A stretch of DNA of 54,052 nucleotides, from contig JAHRHE010000015.1 in assembly GCA_020027965.1 (NCBI GenBank), positions 1 through 54,052 of the forward strand. Reading direction: 5' to 3'. Shown in pieces: positions 24,113 to 32,607 of the stretch. The notes under the pieces are model-generated. The model did not search any database. It saw only the letters and a program-made list of their open reading frames with translations, and was not told the DNA's origin. The DNA is from Nitrospirota bacterium. GTDB taxonomy: Bacteria > Nitrospirota > Nitrospiria > Nitrospirales > Nitrospiraceae. Within the stretch, counting starts at the first letter, position 1. Each line of letters begins with the position of its first letter. The translations under genes and the position numbers were made by a program.

Positions 24113-25219
24113 CCCAACGCCCTCTGTTTCGGTAGTGATCTTCCAGCGGCAGGGGTGCCGTGTCAGGTGGAGGTGACGCCGGTTGGGCTGCATCTCCTCC
24201 TTCCCCAGCCCGTTGGCGGAATGAGAACAGACGAGACGGTTCCGTTTGCCGGCATGTCGGTGAAGGCAGGTGGCTTCGATCATGATCAGCTCGTCGTCAC
24301 ATGGCCGCACCAGGGCAACTCCCGCACCTTGTATCTGAAAGACCCCTCGCTCATTGCCTCCTTCCGCCGCTCGGCCCCGCCTGAGCTGATTCCCCATCTG
24401 GAGCGAACCGCAGGGAAGGTTCGCCGGGTGCGACTCGGACGACGCACGCTGCTGGCGATTGCGGTCGGAGCGCCGCTCGCGCTGGTCGTGACGCTCTGGC
24501 TGGGATCAGACACTCTGGTCAACATGGCGGTCAGCCGCATCCCCGTTGAATGGGAGCGGGCGATCGGAGAATCGGCGAGCCGGGAATTCATCGCCGGCCA
24601 GACAGTGGTCAAGGAAGGCGCGGCCGTCGCGGCCGTGCAGGAGATCACGAAGAGGCTGACCGACCAGATTCCGGACAACCCTTATCAGTTTCAGGTCACC
24701 GTGGTGCGGAGCGACACGGTCAACGCCTTTGCGCTGCCCGGCGGGTACGTGGTCGTGTTCACGGGGTTGCTCAAGAAAGCCGAGAGTCCGGATGAAGTGG
24801 CGGGGGTGCTGGGCCATGAGCTCAACCACGTCTTGCTGCGCCACGGGCTCGAGCGGATCGTCAAGACCCTGGGGATCGTGGCCGTCGTGACGATCTTCAC
24901 GGGGAATCAGGAAGGCCTGGTCGGGCTGGCGCAGCGGTTGGGGATTGAGCTGATCACCTTGAAATTCGGGCGTGACCAGGAGAGGGAGGCGGACCTCGGT
25001 GGTCTGCGGCTGGTGCATCGGGCGAAGATCTCGCCGGATGGGATGATCCGCTTTTTCGAGCGGCTCTCCCCAGCGGACAAACAACAAGTGGAGCTGCTGT
25101 CCACGCATCCGATGAGCGCCGCGCGGGCTGAGCGGCTCAAGACGGAAGCCGCCTCGCTGCCCCGCCAAGAACCCGAGCCGTTCACCTTTGCCTGGAAGGG
25201 CGTACAGGCAGCACTGTGA
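24053..25219 (+). CDS. M48 family metallopeptidase with N-terminal beta domain
   Basis: A 388-residue protein. The N-terminal part (about 20-110) is beta-rich and resembles the DUF7092-type domain placed before M48 peptidases. A transmembrane helix (about 130-150, TLLAIAVGAPLALVVTLWLG) precedes the peptidase domain with NAFALPGGYVVVFTGLL, the zinc motif HELNH (His255, His259) and the RDQEREADLGGLRL helix carrying the third ligand. It probably works at the periplasmic face of the inner membrane. The GTG at 24050 directly before the ATG is an alternative start. The first 25 residues (Ser/Thr-rich) are encoded by the inverted hexamer repeat. It overlaps the next gene by 4 bp (GTGA). Confidence 0.9.
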   Translation: MESSKESSAPGSTSASTSTFPNALCFGSDLPAAGVPCQVEVTPVGLHLLLPQPVGGMRTDETVPFAGMSVKAGGFDHDQLVVTWPHQGNSRTLYLKDPSLIASFRRSAPPELIPHLERTAGKVRRVRLGRRTLLAIAVGAPLALVVTLWLGSDTLVNMAVSRIPVEWERAIGESASREFIAGQTVVKEGAAVAAVQEITKRLTDQIPDNPYQFQVTVVRSDTVNAFALPGGYVVVFTGLLKKAESPDEVAGVLGHELNHVLLRHGLERIVKTLGIVAVVTIFTGNQEGLVGLAQRLGIELITLKFGRDQEREADLGGLRLVHRAKISPDGMIRFFERLSPADKQQVELLSTHPMSAARAERLKTEAASLPRQEPEPFTFAWKGVQAAL

Positions 25220-25803
25220 AGGGTCGAACGCTGACCGGTCAACCCGGGAAGGAAAGCCGTCCACTCAGACGTCGGAGGGACCGCGCGTGGCGCATCGGAG
25301 TCATCGCCGACACGCACGGGCTGTTTGACCGGGCGATCCTGCGCCATTTCCAGAGCGTGGGGCACATTCTACACGCCGGCGACATCGGAGACCGATCCGT
25401 AATCACCGAACTGGAAAAGATCGCACCCGTCACGGCGGTCTCCGGGAATGTGGATGGGTACGAGCAGAGCGGAATTCAGCCGGAGGCCCTCATCGAAATC
25501 GGCGGCCGAACGATCGCGATCCGGCACATCGTCTATGAAGGTGGGAAACTGACCAGGGAGGGACGAGCGTTCCTGGATCGGGAACGGCCCGACGTGTGCA
25601 TCTTCGGCCATACGCACCAGCCCAGGACAGAATGGTACGGACGCACGCTGCTCTTCAATCCCGGCTCGGCCGGCCCAAAGCGCTTCAAGTTGCCTCGGGG
25701 CCTGGGCCTCCTCACGATTGAAGGCGGCATCATCACGCCGACCCACATCCGCCTGGACGATCAGGTGGTTGGGCCACCCACAGTGGCCGATATGGGAGGG
25801 TAG
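25216..25803 (+). CDS. YfcE/MJ0936-type metallophosphoesterase
   Basis: A 195-residue calcineurin-like phosphoesterase with all dimetal motifs: IADTHG, HAGDIGD, VSGNVDG, FGHTHQP and LFNPGSAG. It is therefore predicted to hydrolyse phosphodiesters in the cytoplasm. The GTG start overlaps the stop of the M48 gene (GTGA), giving a basic N-terminal extension of about 25 residues before the first strand. A downstream start is possible. It is followed 3 bp later by the PEGA lipoprotein, so translation is probably coupled. Confidence 0.92.
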   Translation: MKGRTLTGQPGKESRPLRRRRDRAWRIGVIADTHGLFDRAILRHFQSVGHILHAGDIGDRSVITELEKIAPVTAVSGNVDGYEQSGIQPEALIEIGGRTIAIRHIVYEGGKLTREGRAFLDRERPDVCIFGHTHQPRTEWYGRTLLFNPGSAGPKRFKLPRGLGLLTIEGGIITPTHIRLDDQVVGPPTVADMGG

Positions 25804-25806
25804 GCT

Positions 25807-26193
25807 ATGAAAGCGATTGCCATTGTTGCAGTGGCTCTACTGTCGACCGCTTGCGCAACTATCATGAATGGCAGCACCCAAGCCGTAACGATTGCCTCTG
25901 AGCCTCCTGGCGCAACGATTTCAGTGTTGGGCAACGAGCTGGCACGGACACCGGCCACGATCACCCTTCGCCGAAACCAACGGCACACGATTCTTCTATG
26001 GAAACAGGGTTATGAAGAGCGGCGCGTCGAAGTGATAGGAGCACCGGAGCATTTTGTAGAGGCAACGCTCGGCAATCTGTGGAATCTGTTTATCGGCTTT
26101 TACGTCGATTTTCTGACAGGCGGAGCCTTTGAATTAGACCCACTGGTTATCAACGCCACCCTGCTAAAACAGGCGGATCGGCCTAGCCCCTAA
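25807..26193 (+). CDS. PEGA domain lipoprotein
   Basis: A 128-residue lipoprotein with lipobox LLSTAC. It is followed by TIMNGSTQAVTIASEPPGAT, which holds the PEGA core (residues about 33-60, with GNELARTPATITLRR), and a C-terminal hydrophobic GNLWNLFIGFYVDFLTGGAF segment. PEGA modules are surface beta domains often found in caspase, kinase or LPP20-type neighbours. Base composition is lower in GC than the surrounding genes. It is the last gene of the 22.8-26.2 kb run and lies upstream of two further lipoproteins. Confidence 0.85.
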   Translation: MKAIAIVAVALLSTACATIMNGSTQAVTIASEPPGATISVLGNELARTPATITLRRNQRHTILLWKQGYEERRVEVIGAPEHFVEATLGNLWNLFIGFYVDFLTGGAFELDPLVINATLLKQADRPSP

Positions 26194-26373
26194 CATCGGC
26201 TCTGCCGGTCAGAAACACTTCAAACATTCATTCCCTTGGCCGACCGGTCTCAGTAACCTGTTGAATTCATTCAATGAGCCCAATGAGCGTTTGAGATCTT
26301 TATGGGTACTTGCCAAGCAAAGAAGATTCCTCTAAGGTAAGCGCCGGCCTGGGCCAGATTTTTGGAGTACAGG

Positions 26374-27657
26374 ATGACCACCCCGATCCTTCGAGCTGGG
26401 ATCCTGATCGCCTTTGGCTGGCTCGTGGCCTGCAGCTCCGTCCCCCAGAGAGAAGTAGGCCAAGCCTCAGACCTTCCGCCGGCGACCGAACCCCAAAAAG
26501 GCCTGATCGCCAAAATTCAGAAGCAATATCCGTCCGACCAGTATCTCCTGGGGATCGGCTTGGGCGAATCCGGCAAGGCCGCGACGGAACTGGCACGCGC
26601 GGATCTTGCCAAGAAGATCCGGGTTGAGGTGCGGATGGTGCAGGTGGACCTGCAGCGAGAACGGGGCGGGAAGACCGAGCAAGAGTTCAGCACCGTCCTG
26701 GAAACCGAGGTTGCGGAACTGATCAAAGGCATCGAGATCGTGGAACAGGGGCGAGACCTCCAGACCGGTGAGGCCTTCGCGGTGGCGGTGTTGCCCAAAT
26801 CGGAGATGCAACGCATCCTGCAGCAGCCGAGGGGCCAGCCCGAGCGTCTCTTTCCTCCGGTCGGTCTTTCTCCGGAAACAAAAGAAGGCATCTGGGTAAC
26901 GGGCGAGGGAGCGGTGCTGTTAGGGGAGGACCTCACCGTGGCGGAAGCCAAAGCGCGCGCCAGGGATGAGGCCAGGCGCCATGCCGTGGAGCAGGCGGTC
27001 GGCACCTTCGTCAAGGGTCTGACCGTGGTGTACAACGCCCAGGTGGCGGAGGATCTGGTCCGTTCTCTCGTGCGGGGGATCGTCGTGGAAGAGCAGGTAC
27101 AAGAGGAAGGCGTCCGGCAAATCGGGCCAGGCGCCGGTACCCCGGCCCTTCAGTATGTCACCAGGCTGCGTGCCAAGGTCAGACCGGTCCGGGTTGAGCA
27201 TAAAGGTGATTTCACCGTCAAGACCTCGCTCAACAAGACGGTCTTTCAAGACGGTGAGGAAATGCGGATCACCGCCACCCCATCGCGCGATGCGCACCTG
27301 TATATCTTCAACGTCACGCAGGATGACGCAGTCACGGTGCTGTTCCCGAACCGGTTCGCCGAGGACAGCTTCGTTCCGGCTCAAAAGGAGTTGGTTTTCC
27401 CTGACGAGGGGCAACGCACGATGGGACTGCGGCTGCGAGTGTTTCCTCCCCAGACAGGGAAGAAGGCGGTGGAGCGGATCAAGTTCATCGCCACCACCAG
27501 GAAGATCGACCTGGGGAGGGGAAAAATGCGCGAGGGAGTATTCCAGGTGTACCCCGGGAAGGACACCGCTCTGGTCACGGATATTCTCAAAGAGCTGTCC
27601 CTGCTCGAGGAATCCGAATGGACCGAGGCGACGATTCCGTATGAAGTGAGAAGGTAG
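26374..27657 (+). CDS. LPP20-like lipoprotein with DUF4384 domain
   Basis: A 427-residue lipoprotein with lipobox LVACSS. The N-terminal half (about 35-255) shows the LPP20 pattern DQYLLGIGLGESGKAATELA, then ADLAKKIRVEV, followed by a second copy-like segment LTVAEAKARARDEARRHAVE. The C-terminal part (about 280-400) is DUF4384-like: VKTSLNKTVFQDGEEMRI, DAHLYIFNVTQDD and VTVLFPNRFAEDSFV. DUF4384 is often fused to, or next to, caspase-like proteins, and the next gene is one. The ATG at 26374 with TTGGAG upstream is preferred over the TTG 12 bp earlier. Role unknown, probably an envelope-located partner of the caspase. Confidence 0.85.
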   Translation: MTTPILRAGILIAFGWLVACSSVPQREVGQASDLPPATEPQKGLIAKIQKQYPSDQYLLGIGLGESGKAATELARADLAKKIRVEVRMVQVDLQRERGGKTEQEFSTVLETEVAELIKGIEIVEQGRDLQTGEAFAVAVLPKSEMQRILQQPRGQPERLFPPVGLSPETKEGIWVTGEGAVLLGEDLTVAEAKARARDEARRHAVEQAVGTFVKGLTVVYNAQVAEDLVRSLVRGIVVEEQVQEEGVRQIGPGAGTPALQYVTRLRAKVRPVRVEHKGDFTVKTSLNKTVFQDGEEMRITATPSRDAHLYIFNVTQDDAVTVLFPNRFAEDSFVPAQKELVFPDEGQRTMGLRLRVFPPQTGKKAVERIKFIATTRKIDLGRGKMREGVFQVYPGKDTALVTDILKELSLLEESEWTEATIPYEVRR

Positions 27658-27692
27658 GGATCTTTAGGAATGCTGTGGAACAGGAGGGGGAA

Positions 27693-28988
27693 ATGAAACA
27701 CCTGGTACAGCCGATCCTACTGGTCTGTGTGCTTTTGTCCTTGACCGGGTGTTCGGTAGTCATGGCCTTGAGCGGAAAAAAGGAACCCAATCTTCAGGCG
27801 ATCCATGTCGGATCGACCAATGCGGATGTGGAGGCCCACCTCGGTCCTCCCGTGGATTCCGCTAGGACCGATTACGGAGCACGTACCGACGTTTATGAGT
27901 ACGAGGTAGGAAACGAGCCCAGCGTTGCACGAGCTTTCGTACACCTGCTCTATGATGTCTTCACAATCGGCTTCTGGGAGCTTATCGGAACACCGGTCGA
28001 GGCAACGCGTGGTGAGAAACGTCGGTTGCCGATCTACTACGGTCCTGACGGCCTGGTCGCCGGCATCAATGAATATGCACCCGAGACGCCCCCCGGGGCC
28101 GTGGCGGAGTCCGGTGGACCGAGATCAAGCCCGCAACCCCTTCGACAGGAAGAGCGGCCAGCTCTCGTCGCCGAGAGCGACGTAGACAGGCTTCCTGCAG
28201 TGACGGCTAGACAGCGCCATGGTGCCCACGCTGTTGTCATCGGCATCGGACAATATCGTGAAAAACTGCCACAGGCGGACTATGCTGACCGCGACGCATT
28301 GTTGATGAGGGAATACTTGACCAGAGCCATGGGATACCAGGAAGAAAATGTCGTGGTGCTGCTCAATGAGCGTGCCGCCAAGGGGGATCTGGAGAAATAC
28401 CTCGAAGGATGGCTCCCGAATCGGGTCGAGAAAGACGACACCGTGTTTGTGTACTATTCAGGACATGGCGCCCCAAATCCGAAGACCGGGGAAGCGTATC
28501 TAGTTCCCTATGATGGTGATCCCACCTTTGTGAATACCACCGGCTATCCGCTCAAGCGCCTTTACGACAATCTGGCAAAGCTGCCTGCTAAGGAAACGGT
28601 GGTAGTGCTCGATTCGTGTTTTTCGGGCGCGGGGGGGCGTTCCGTCATTGGCAAAGGGATGCGACCTGTTGGACTTTCTGTAGAGAATCCGGTTATTGCT
28701 GCCGGGAAAACGGTGGTCGTGGCGGCCAGTGCGGGCGATCAAATTTCCAGCACCTACGACCAGAAGGGACATGGGTTGCTGACCTATTTCTTTCTGAAGG
28801 GACTTCAGGGAGATGGAGATCAGAACAAAGACGGCGCCATCGATCTCTCTGAACTCTATTCCTATCTCAAGCCTCAGGTCGAGCGGGTGGCCCGGCGGGA
28901 ATTCAACAACGAGCAGACCCCTCAGCTTCTCGGGAACCCGGAGCTGCTGAAGAAGGGAATCCGCTTGCTGGAAGTGCCAAAACGATAG
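27693..28988 (+). CDS. caspase-like (peptidase C14) lipoprotein
   Basis: A 431-residue lipoprotein with lipobox LLSLTGC and AGGAGGGGG 3 nt before the ATG. Residues about 30-130 resemble a BamE/SmpA-like segment (HVGSTNADVEAHLGPPV, ELIGTPVEA). The caspase domain (about 185-425) has HAVVIGIGQY, the catalytic His258 in YYSGHGAP and Cys309 in LDSCFSGAGG, so the dyad looks intact. Residues about 374-388 form an EF-hand-like calcium loop (DQNKDGAIDLSE). A secreted, membrane-anchored caspase-like protease would act in the periplasm or on the cell surface. It follows the LPP20/DUF4384 gene by 35 bp and likely shares its transcript. Confidence 0.9.
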   Translation: MKHLVQPILLVCVLLSLTGCSVVMALSGKKEPNLQAIHVGSTNADVEAHLGPPVDSARTDYGARTDVYEYEVGNEPSVARAFVHLLYDVFTIGFWELIGTPVEATRGEKRRLPIYYGPDGLVAGINEYAPETPPGAVAESGGPRSSPQPLRQEERPALVAESDVDRLPAVTARQRHGAHAVVIGIGQYREKLPQADYADRDALLMREYLTRAMGYQEENVVVLLNERAAKGDLEKYLEGWLPNRVEKDDTVFVYYSGHGAPNPKTGEAYLVPYDGDPTFVNTTGYPLKRLYDNLAKLPAKETVVVLDSCFSGAGGRSVIGKGMRPVGLSVENPVIAAGKTVVVAASAGDQISSTYDQKGHGLLTYFFLKGLQGDGDQNKDGAIDLSELYSYLKPQVERVARREFNNEQTPQLLGNPELLKKGIRLLEVPKR

Positions 28989-29170
28989 CTGAGCACAAGA
29001 GAGCTCACGGTGCCATCTCGCTTTGGCGAAACAGGCAGGACTCGTATCCCTGCCACATGACGAACCGGCAGGGAGCCTTCACCGGAGCAGAAGGGAACCA
29101 GCCTTCGACCGACCATTCTTCTATCCTTCCTAGCTTTCTCCTCCACGGTGGATCACCCAGCGGTGGGAGA

Positions 29171-29854
29171 GTGCCCGACCGGCCGAAGTCCCTAAGGGCG
29201 CTGGTACGGCCAGCGCTGTCGGGGCTTCTACGATCGGTTCTCGCGGGCCTGCTTGTCCTGCTCCTGGCTTCGAGAGGGTACGCCCTCGAGCAAGTCGACG
29301 CGGAGCTGAGCCTCTATGTCTTGGGAGCCTTCCCACGCGACAATGATGTGGTCTTGAATGGCGTGAGTCAGGTTGGAACCACTGTGAGTGGAGGCGTGGG
29401 GGCCGGCTTTAAGGCCGGTTTCTATCCGAAGGTCTTGGGCGGATTTGTCGGCCTCGAATACGAGGTGTATGGACACGGTGGTGAGATTACGTTTCCTCTT
29501 GCAACGGGAGGAGGATCCCTCCATCAAGCAAGCACGGATCTGACCGTGATCAATTCCATGGTTAATCTGCTGGTGCGCTATCCTTGGGCGGTGTTCACCT
29601 TCTATGGCGGAGTTGGGGTGGGCCACTCGTCCGGCATCCTCAGCGGAACTGATATTCCCGGCCGGCAGGATCAGGGTCTCGAAACTGCCCCGGCCTTCGG
29701 CTACCAGTTTCTGGGCGGATTGCAGGCCAATGTGAGCGAGCGGGTGTTCGTGTTTGCCGAATACAAGTATTTTTCATCGAACTATCATTGGCAAGAGCTC
29801 TCCCTCGATTATCGAGCCAACTATGTCTTATCGGGTTTAGGAATGCGGTTCTGA
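29171..29854 (+). CDS. outer-membrane beta-barrel protein (porin-like)
   Basis: A protein of about 227 residues. A hydrophobic signal (LLRSVLAGLLVLLLASRGYA) precedes a beta-strand-rich body with alternating hydrophobic residues (GVGAGFKAGFYPKVLGGFVG, WAVFTFYGGVGVGHSSG, RVFVFAEYKYF). It ends in GLGMRF, the C-terminal Phe of outer-membrane barrels. I prefer the GTG at 29171 because it places the signal near the N-terminus; the frame is open from an ATG at 29057, which has no ribosome site. It may be an OmpW/OprF-sized small barrel. It follows the caspase-like gene after 180 bp. The function is unknown. Confidence 0.8.
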   Translation: MPDRPKSLRALVRPALSGLLRSVLAGLLVLLLASRGYALEQVDAELSLYVLGAFPRDNDVVLNGVSQVGTTVSGGVGAGFKAGFYPKVLGGFVGLEYEVYGHGGEITFPLATGGGSLHQASTDLTVINSMVNLLVRYPWAVFTFYGGVGVGHSSGILSGTDIPGRQDQGLETAPAFGYQFLGGLQANVSERVFVFAEYKYFSSNYHWQELSLDYRANYVLSGLGMRF

Positions 29855-29928
29855 TCGGATCAGCGCGAGCACAGGTGACAGGCGTGCGCCGTTCTTCTCT
29901 TAACGTCTTGCAAAACAGTCAGGAAGTG

Positions 29929-29957
29929 TTGACAACTCTGCCTAGTGCAAATATAGT
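29929..29957 (+). promoter_or_regulatory. strong sigma70-type promoter of the TRL-like gene
   Basis: TTGACA (29929-29934), 17-bp spacer and TATAGT (29952-29957) give one of the best consensus promoters in the window. The predicted start site is about 85 bp upstream of the ATG at 30051. Confidence 0.75.
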
Positions 29958-30050
29958 GTGGGTCATATCTCTCAAGGTCGTCCATATTCGCTGATGAACG
30001 GCTCGGTTCAGCGGCATGTGCAGTGAACTCACACCACACAGGAGGACGGT

Positions 30051-30368
30051 ATGAAATTGGTCCTGATGTTGATCGCGGTCTGTATTCTCACCCCAGCTCT
30101 CAGTGGTTGCCCGATTGTGCAGTCGCCTGCCGCGGGCGGGATTTACACTGAGCTCAAGTACGGCAACTTCGCCACCACGTCCACGGCTTCGGCGAAAGAA
30201 GGAAAGGCCTGCGTGCAGTCGATCTTGGGATTGGTAGCTACCGGTGATGCCAGCATCGCTGCCGCGAAGGCCGCCGGGGGAATCACGGAAGTCTCCTACG
30301 TGGATCACTATGCAAAGAGTATTCTGGGGATTGTGGGTGACTGGTGCACGATCGTCAGAGGGAGGTAG
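30051..30368 (+). CDS. TRL-like family lipoprotein
   Basis: A 105-residue protein with a lipobox-type signal (ILTPALSGCP) followed by the TRL domain. The domain shows GGIYTELKYGNFATTSTASA and KEGKACVQSILGLVATGDAS, with ILGIVGDWCTIV at the end. TRL-like proteins are small exported lipoproteins of unknown role. AGGAGG lies 8 nt before the ATG. It has its own consensus promoter and an intrinsic terminator 20 bp after the stop, so it is monocistronic and likely well expressed. Confidence 0.85.
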   Translation: MKLVLMLIAVCILTPALSGCPIVQSPAAGGIYTELKYGNFATTSTASAKEGKACVQSILGLVATGDASIAAAKAAGGITEVSYVDHYAKSILGIVGDWCTIVRGR

Positions 30369-30387
30369 ATAGTCTCCGGAAGCGTCC

Positions 30388-30417
30388 GAAAGGGCCTGGG
30401 GCATCCCAGGCCCTTTC
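30388..30417 (+). terminator. intrinsic terminator after the TRL-like gene
   Basis: A 13-bp perfect stem (30388-30400 and 30405-30417, GAAAGGGCCTGGG arms) with a GCAT loop, followed by TATTTCT. The A-rich 5' side also allows function in the other direction. Confidence 0.85.
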
Positions 30418-30498
30418 TATTTCTGGAGCAGCCAGAACAGAATCCGATCGCCTCTGCGCTCATGCCAGCGTGGCTGCGACCCTACGGGAGGGACCTCA

Positions 30499-31014
30499 AT
30501 GAGAACACACCTGATCGCGATCCAAATCGTAATGCTCATGGTGAGTGTGCAGGCCGACGCCGTGTTGGGCGCCGGAACTACGGATACAGGACCTGGATGC
30601 GGTCTAGGAAAGCTGCTGTGGTCGAGTTCCAAACATCCAAAGAACATTGCACCCCAGGTCATGATGTGGACGACCAATGGGATCGGGATGGCCTCCTTTG
30701 CCATCAGCACCGGGACCTCGGGTTGCACGAACGACGGAATCATCATGGCCCAGTACAAAGTCACCGTGTTCGCCGCCATTAACTTTGACAATCTCTCGCA
30801 AGAGATGGCCCAGGGGCAGGGAGAGCATCTCGCGTCGCTGGCGACCTTGATGGGCGTGCCGGCAGAGCATCAGGCCGAGTTCTTTGCTCTGACGCAGGCA
30901 AAGTACAGCTCGTTGATCCAATCCGGGGAGACCACGCCAGTCGCGATGCTGACTGCGCTGCACGAGGCGATGGCCGCGCATCCAGTTCTTGTCACCCTGT
31001 CGGCGCCCCAGTGA
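30499..31014 (+). CDS. DUF3015 family exported protein, copy 1
   Basis: A 171-residue protein with a signal peptide (to about residue 25, VLGAG) and the DUF3015 pattern. The pattern includes TGPGCGLGKLLW, FAISTGTSGCTNDG, VFAAINFDNLSQEMAQGQGE and AEFFALTQAKYSSLIQSG. GGGAGGG precedes the ATG by 6 nt. The family is periplasmic or outer-membrane-associated with unknown function. The terminator of the upstream gene separates it, so it has either readthrough or an unseen promoter. A central block of 177 bp is 98% identical to the following gene. Confidence 0.85.
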   Translation: MRTHLIAIQIVMLMVSVQADAVLGAGTTDTGPGCGLGKLLWSSSKHPKNIAPQVMMWTTNGIGMASFAISTGTSGCTNDGIIMAQYKVTVFAAINFDNLSQEMAQGQGEHLASLATLMGVPAEHQAEFFALTQAKYSSLIQSGETTPVAMLTALHEAMAAHPVLVTLSAPQ

Positions 31015-31500
31015 CGTTCTGGGGATCCTTCCGGGAAGCAAGCCGCAGCCCGGTTGCATTTTCACGTTCGACCATGTTTTGCGTCCTCGTCCCAGAGTTT
31101 TTTGTAAGCTCAGCAACTGAATTGGTATATAATCCCGCCTGGTTCGATTGTGTTTAGCCCGATGGCAATCACTCAACAGGAGGGGTTCACAATGGTGAAA
31201 AGGCTCGCAATCCTGCAGCTCGCGATCGTCCTCATGTTTTCCCAGACCGGTGTCGCATTGGCGGTCAACCCGGATACTGGCCCAGGCTGTGGTCTTGGAA
31301 AACTGCTGTGGTCGGACTACAAGCATCCAAAGAACATTGCACCCCAGGTCATGATGTGGACGACCAATGGGATCGGGATGGCCTCCTTTGCCATCAGCAC
31401 GGGGACCTCGGGTTGCACGAACGACGGAATCATCATGGCCGAGCACAAAGTCACCGTGTTCGCCGCCATTAACTTTGACAATCTCTCGCAAGAGATGGCC
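30634..31500 (+). repeat. near-identical 177-bp block shared by two DUF3015 genes
   Basis: 30634-30810 and 31324-31500 differ at only three positions, offset by 690 bp. Sequence immediately outside both ends diverges much more. The span listed covers both copies and the DNA between them. Confidence 0.85.
31102..31133 (+). promoter_or_regulatory. putative promoter of DUF3015 copy 2
   Basis: A perfect TATAAT (31128-31133) lies about 59 bp before the ATG at 31192. A TTGTAA (31102-31107) sits 20 bp upstream, which is longer than ideal. Confidence 0.5.
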
Positions 31501-31704
31501 CGGGGGCAGGGGGAGCATCTGGCCTCGCTGGCCACGCTCATGGGGGTGCCGGCGGAGCATCAGGCAGAGTTCTTCGCGCTGACGCAGGAGAAATACATCT
31601 CCTTGATCCAGTCCGGGGAAACCACCCCAGGCGCGATGCTGACTGCGCTGCAGGAGGCGATGGCTACGCATCCAGTCCTCGTAAGACTCAATGTCCATCG
31701 CTGA
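31192..31704 (+). CDS. DUF3015 family exported protein, copy 2
   Basis: A 170-residue paralog of the preceding protein, with its own signal peptide (MVKRLAILQLAIVLMFSQTG, cleavage near ALAVN). It has TGPGCGLGKLLW, HPKNIAPQVMMWTTNGIGMA and AEFFALTQEKYISLIQSGE. The ATG at 31192 with CAGGAGGGG upstream is preferred to earlier ATGs in the same frame that lack a ribosome site and would put charged residues before the signal. The N-terminal and C-terminal thirds diverge from copy 1 more than the central block does. A TATAAT box upstream suggests independent expression. Confidence 0.87.
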   Translation: MVKRLAILQLAIVLMFSQTGVALAVNPDTGPGCGLGKLLWSDYKHPKNIAPQVMMWTTNGIGMASFAISTGTSGCTNDGIIMAEHKVTVFAAINFDNLSQEMARGQGEHLASLATLMGVPAEHQAEFFALTQEKYISLIQSGETTPGAMLTALQEAMATHPVLVRLNVHR

Positions 31705-32017
31705 GGTCAACTTGTTGCCCCATGGTGTTCCTGAAAGATCAGGGCCTGTGCCGGCACGCTTGGCGGGGTTGGCAGATTGAAGCATGGCGATCGCGTCGTT
31801 GATCCAGGATGGCAGGCATCGCCGCGAAAAGTTTTGGTAGTGCCGGAAGGCATTCTGTTATATCTGCCTCAACAAGTCGGAGGAATGGCACCCATTGTAT
31901 AGGGAGTCCATTCGACCATGGCGGCGTCTGAGATACCTGGCGTCGTTGTCAATAGAATAGCGCGGCGCGTGGCCGCAGGTCGCGCCGAAGAGGTCGCTCA
32001 ACCGGAGGGACAGAGCG
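31705..32017. other. intergenic between DUF3015 copies 2 and 3
   Basis: 313 bp without a supported gene. Just before the degenerate third copy a Shine-Dalgarno (CGGAGGGA, about 31993-32010) remains, suggesting that this copy was once a functional unit. No clear promoter is seen. Confidence 0.4.
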
Positions 32018-32447
32018 ATGAGAAAAAAGCTGCTTCTCGTATTGGGTCCGATGCTCTTCGTTACTCTGCAGGCCAACAATGCCTTTTCCGTCCACCCGGA
32101 CATAGGTCCAGGGTGCGGACTGGGAAAAATCGCGTGGCAGGATTACAAGCATACTGATATGATTGGCCCGCAACTGCTGATGTGAACAAAAGATGAACGC
32201 GTTTGCCAGCCTCAATTTCGAGAACCTATCTCAGGAGATGGCGCAGGGTGGGGGCGAACACTTGGCCTCACTGGCCACGCTCATAGGGGTGCCGGCGGAG
32301 CATCAGGCCGAGTTCTTTGCCCTGACGCAGGAGAAATACACCTCCTTGATCCAGTCCGGTGAGGCTTCGCCGACTGCGCTGCTCAAAGCGCTGAATGCCG
32401 CGATGGCCGAGCACCCCGTCCTCGCCAAAGCCACGGCTGCGCGCTGA
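32018..32447 (+). pseudogene. DUF3015 copy 3, inactivated by deletion
   Basis: From ATG 32018 the frame encodes a signal peptide (MRKKLLLVLGPMLFVTLQAN), then IGPGCGLGKIAWQDYKH and IGPQLLM before a TGA at the position of the conserved Trp codon (TGG to TGA). The segment equivalent to TNGIGMASFAISTGTSGCTN and what follows, about 35 codons, is missing. The remainder reappears in another frame as FASLNFENLSQEMAQGGGE, later AEFFALTQEKYTSLIQSGE, and ends at 32447. The gene therefore carries both an internal deletion with frameshift and a stop. Confidence 0.85.
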
Positions 32448-32607
32448 GCTTGCTGCCCGGCCTCCCGCCGGGAGCCTCCACGAAGCTCCGGCAGGAACAC
32501 CGTCGGCAGACATGGAGGAGCGCTGGCGAAGGCATGAGCGTCGCCCAACGTCTCGATCGCGTTCACGGGCTGTGGCGAATTCTCTTTCCTGGACTACGCC
32601 TCACCTT

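Noticed and set aside
30604-31785. Minus-strand frame spanning both DUF3015 genes
   Set aside because: It is antisense to two related genes, and its internal repeat simply mirrors the duplicated coding block.
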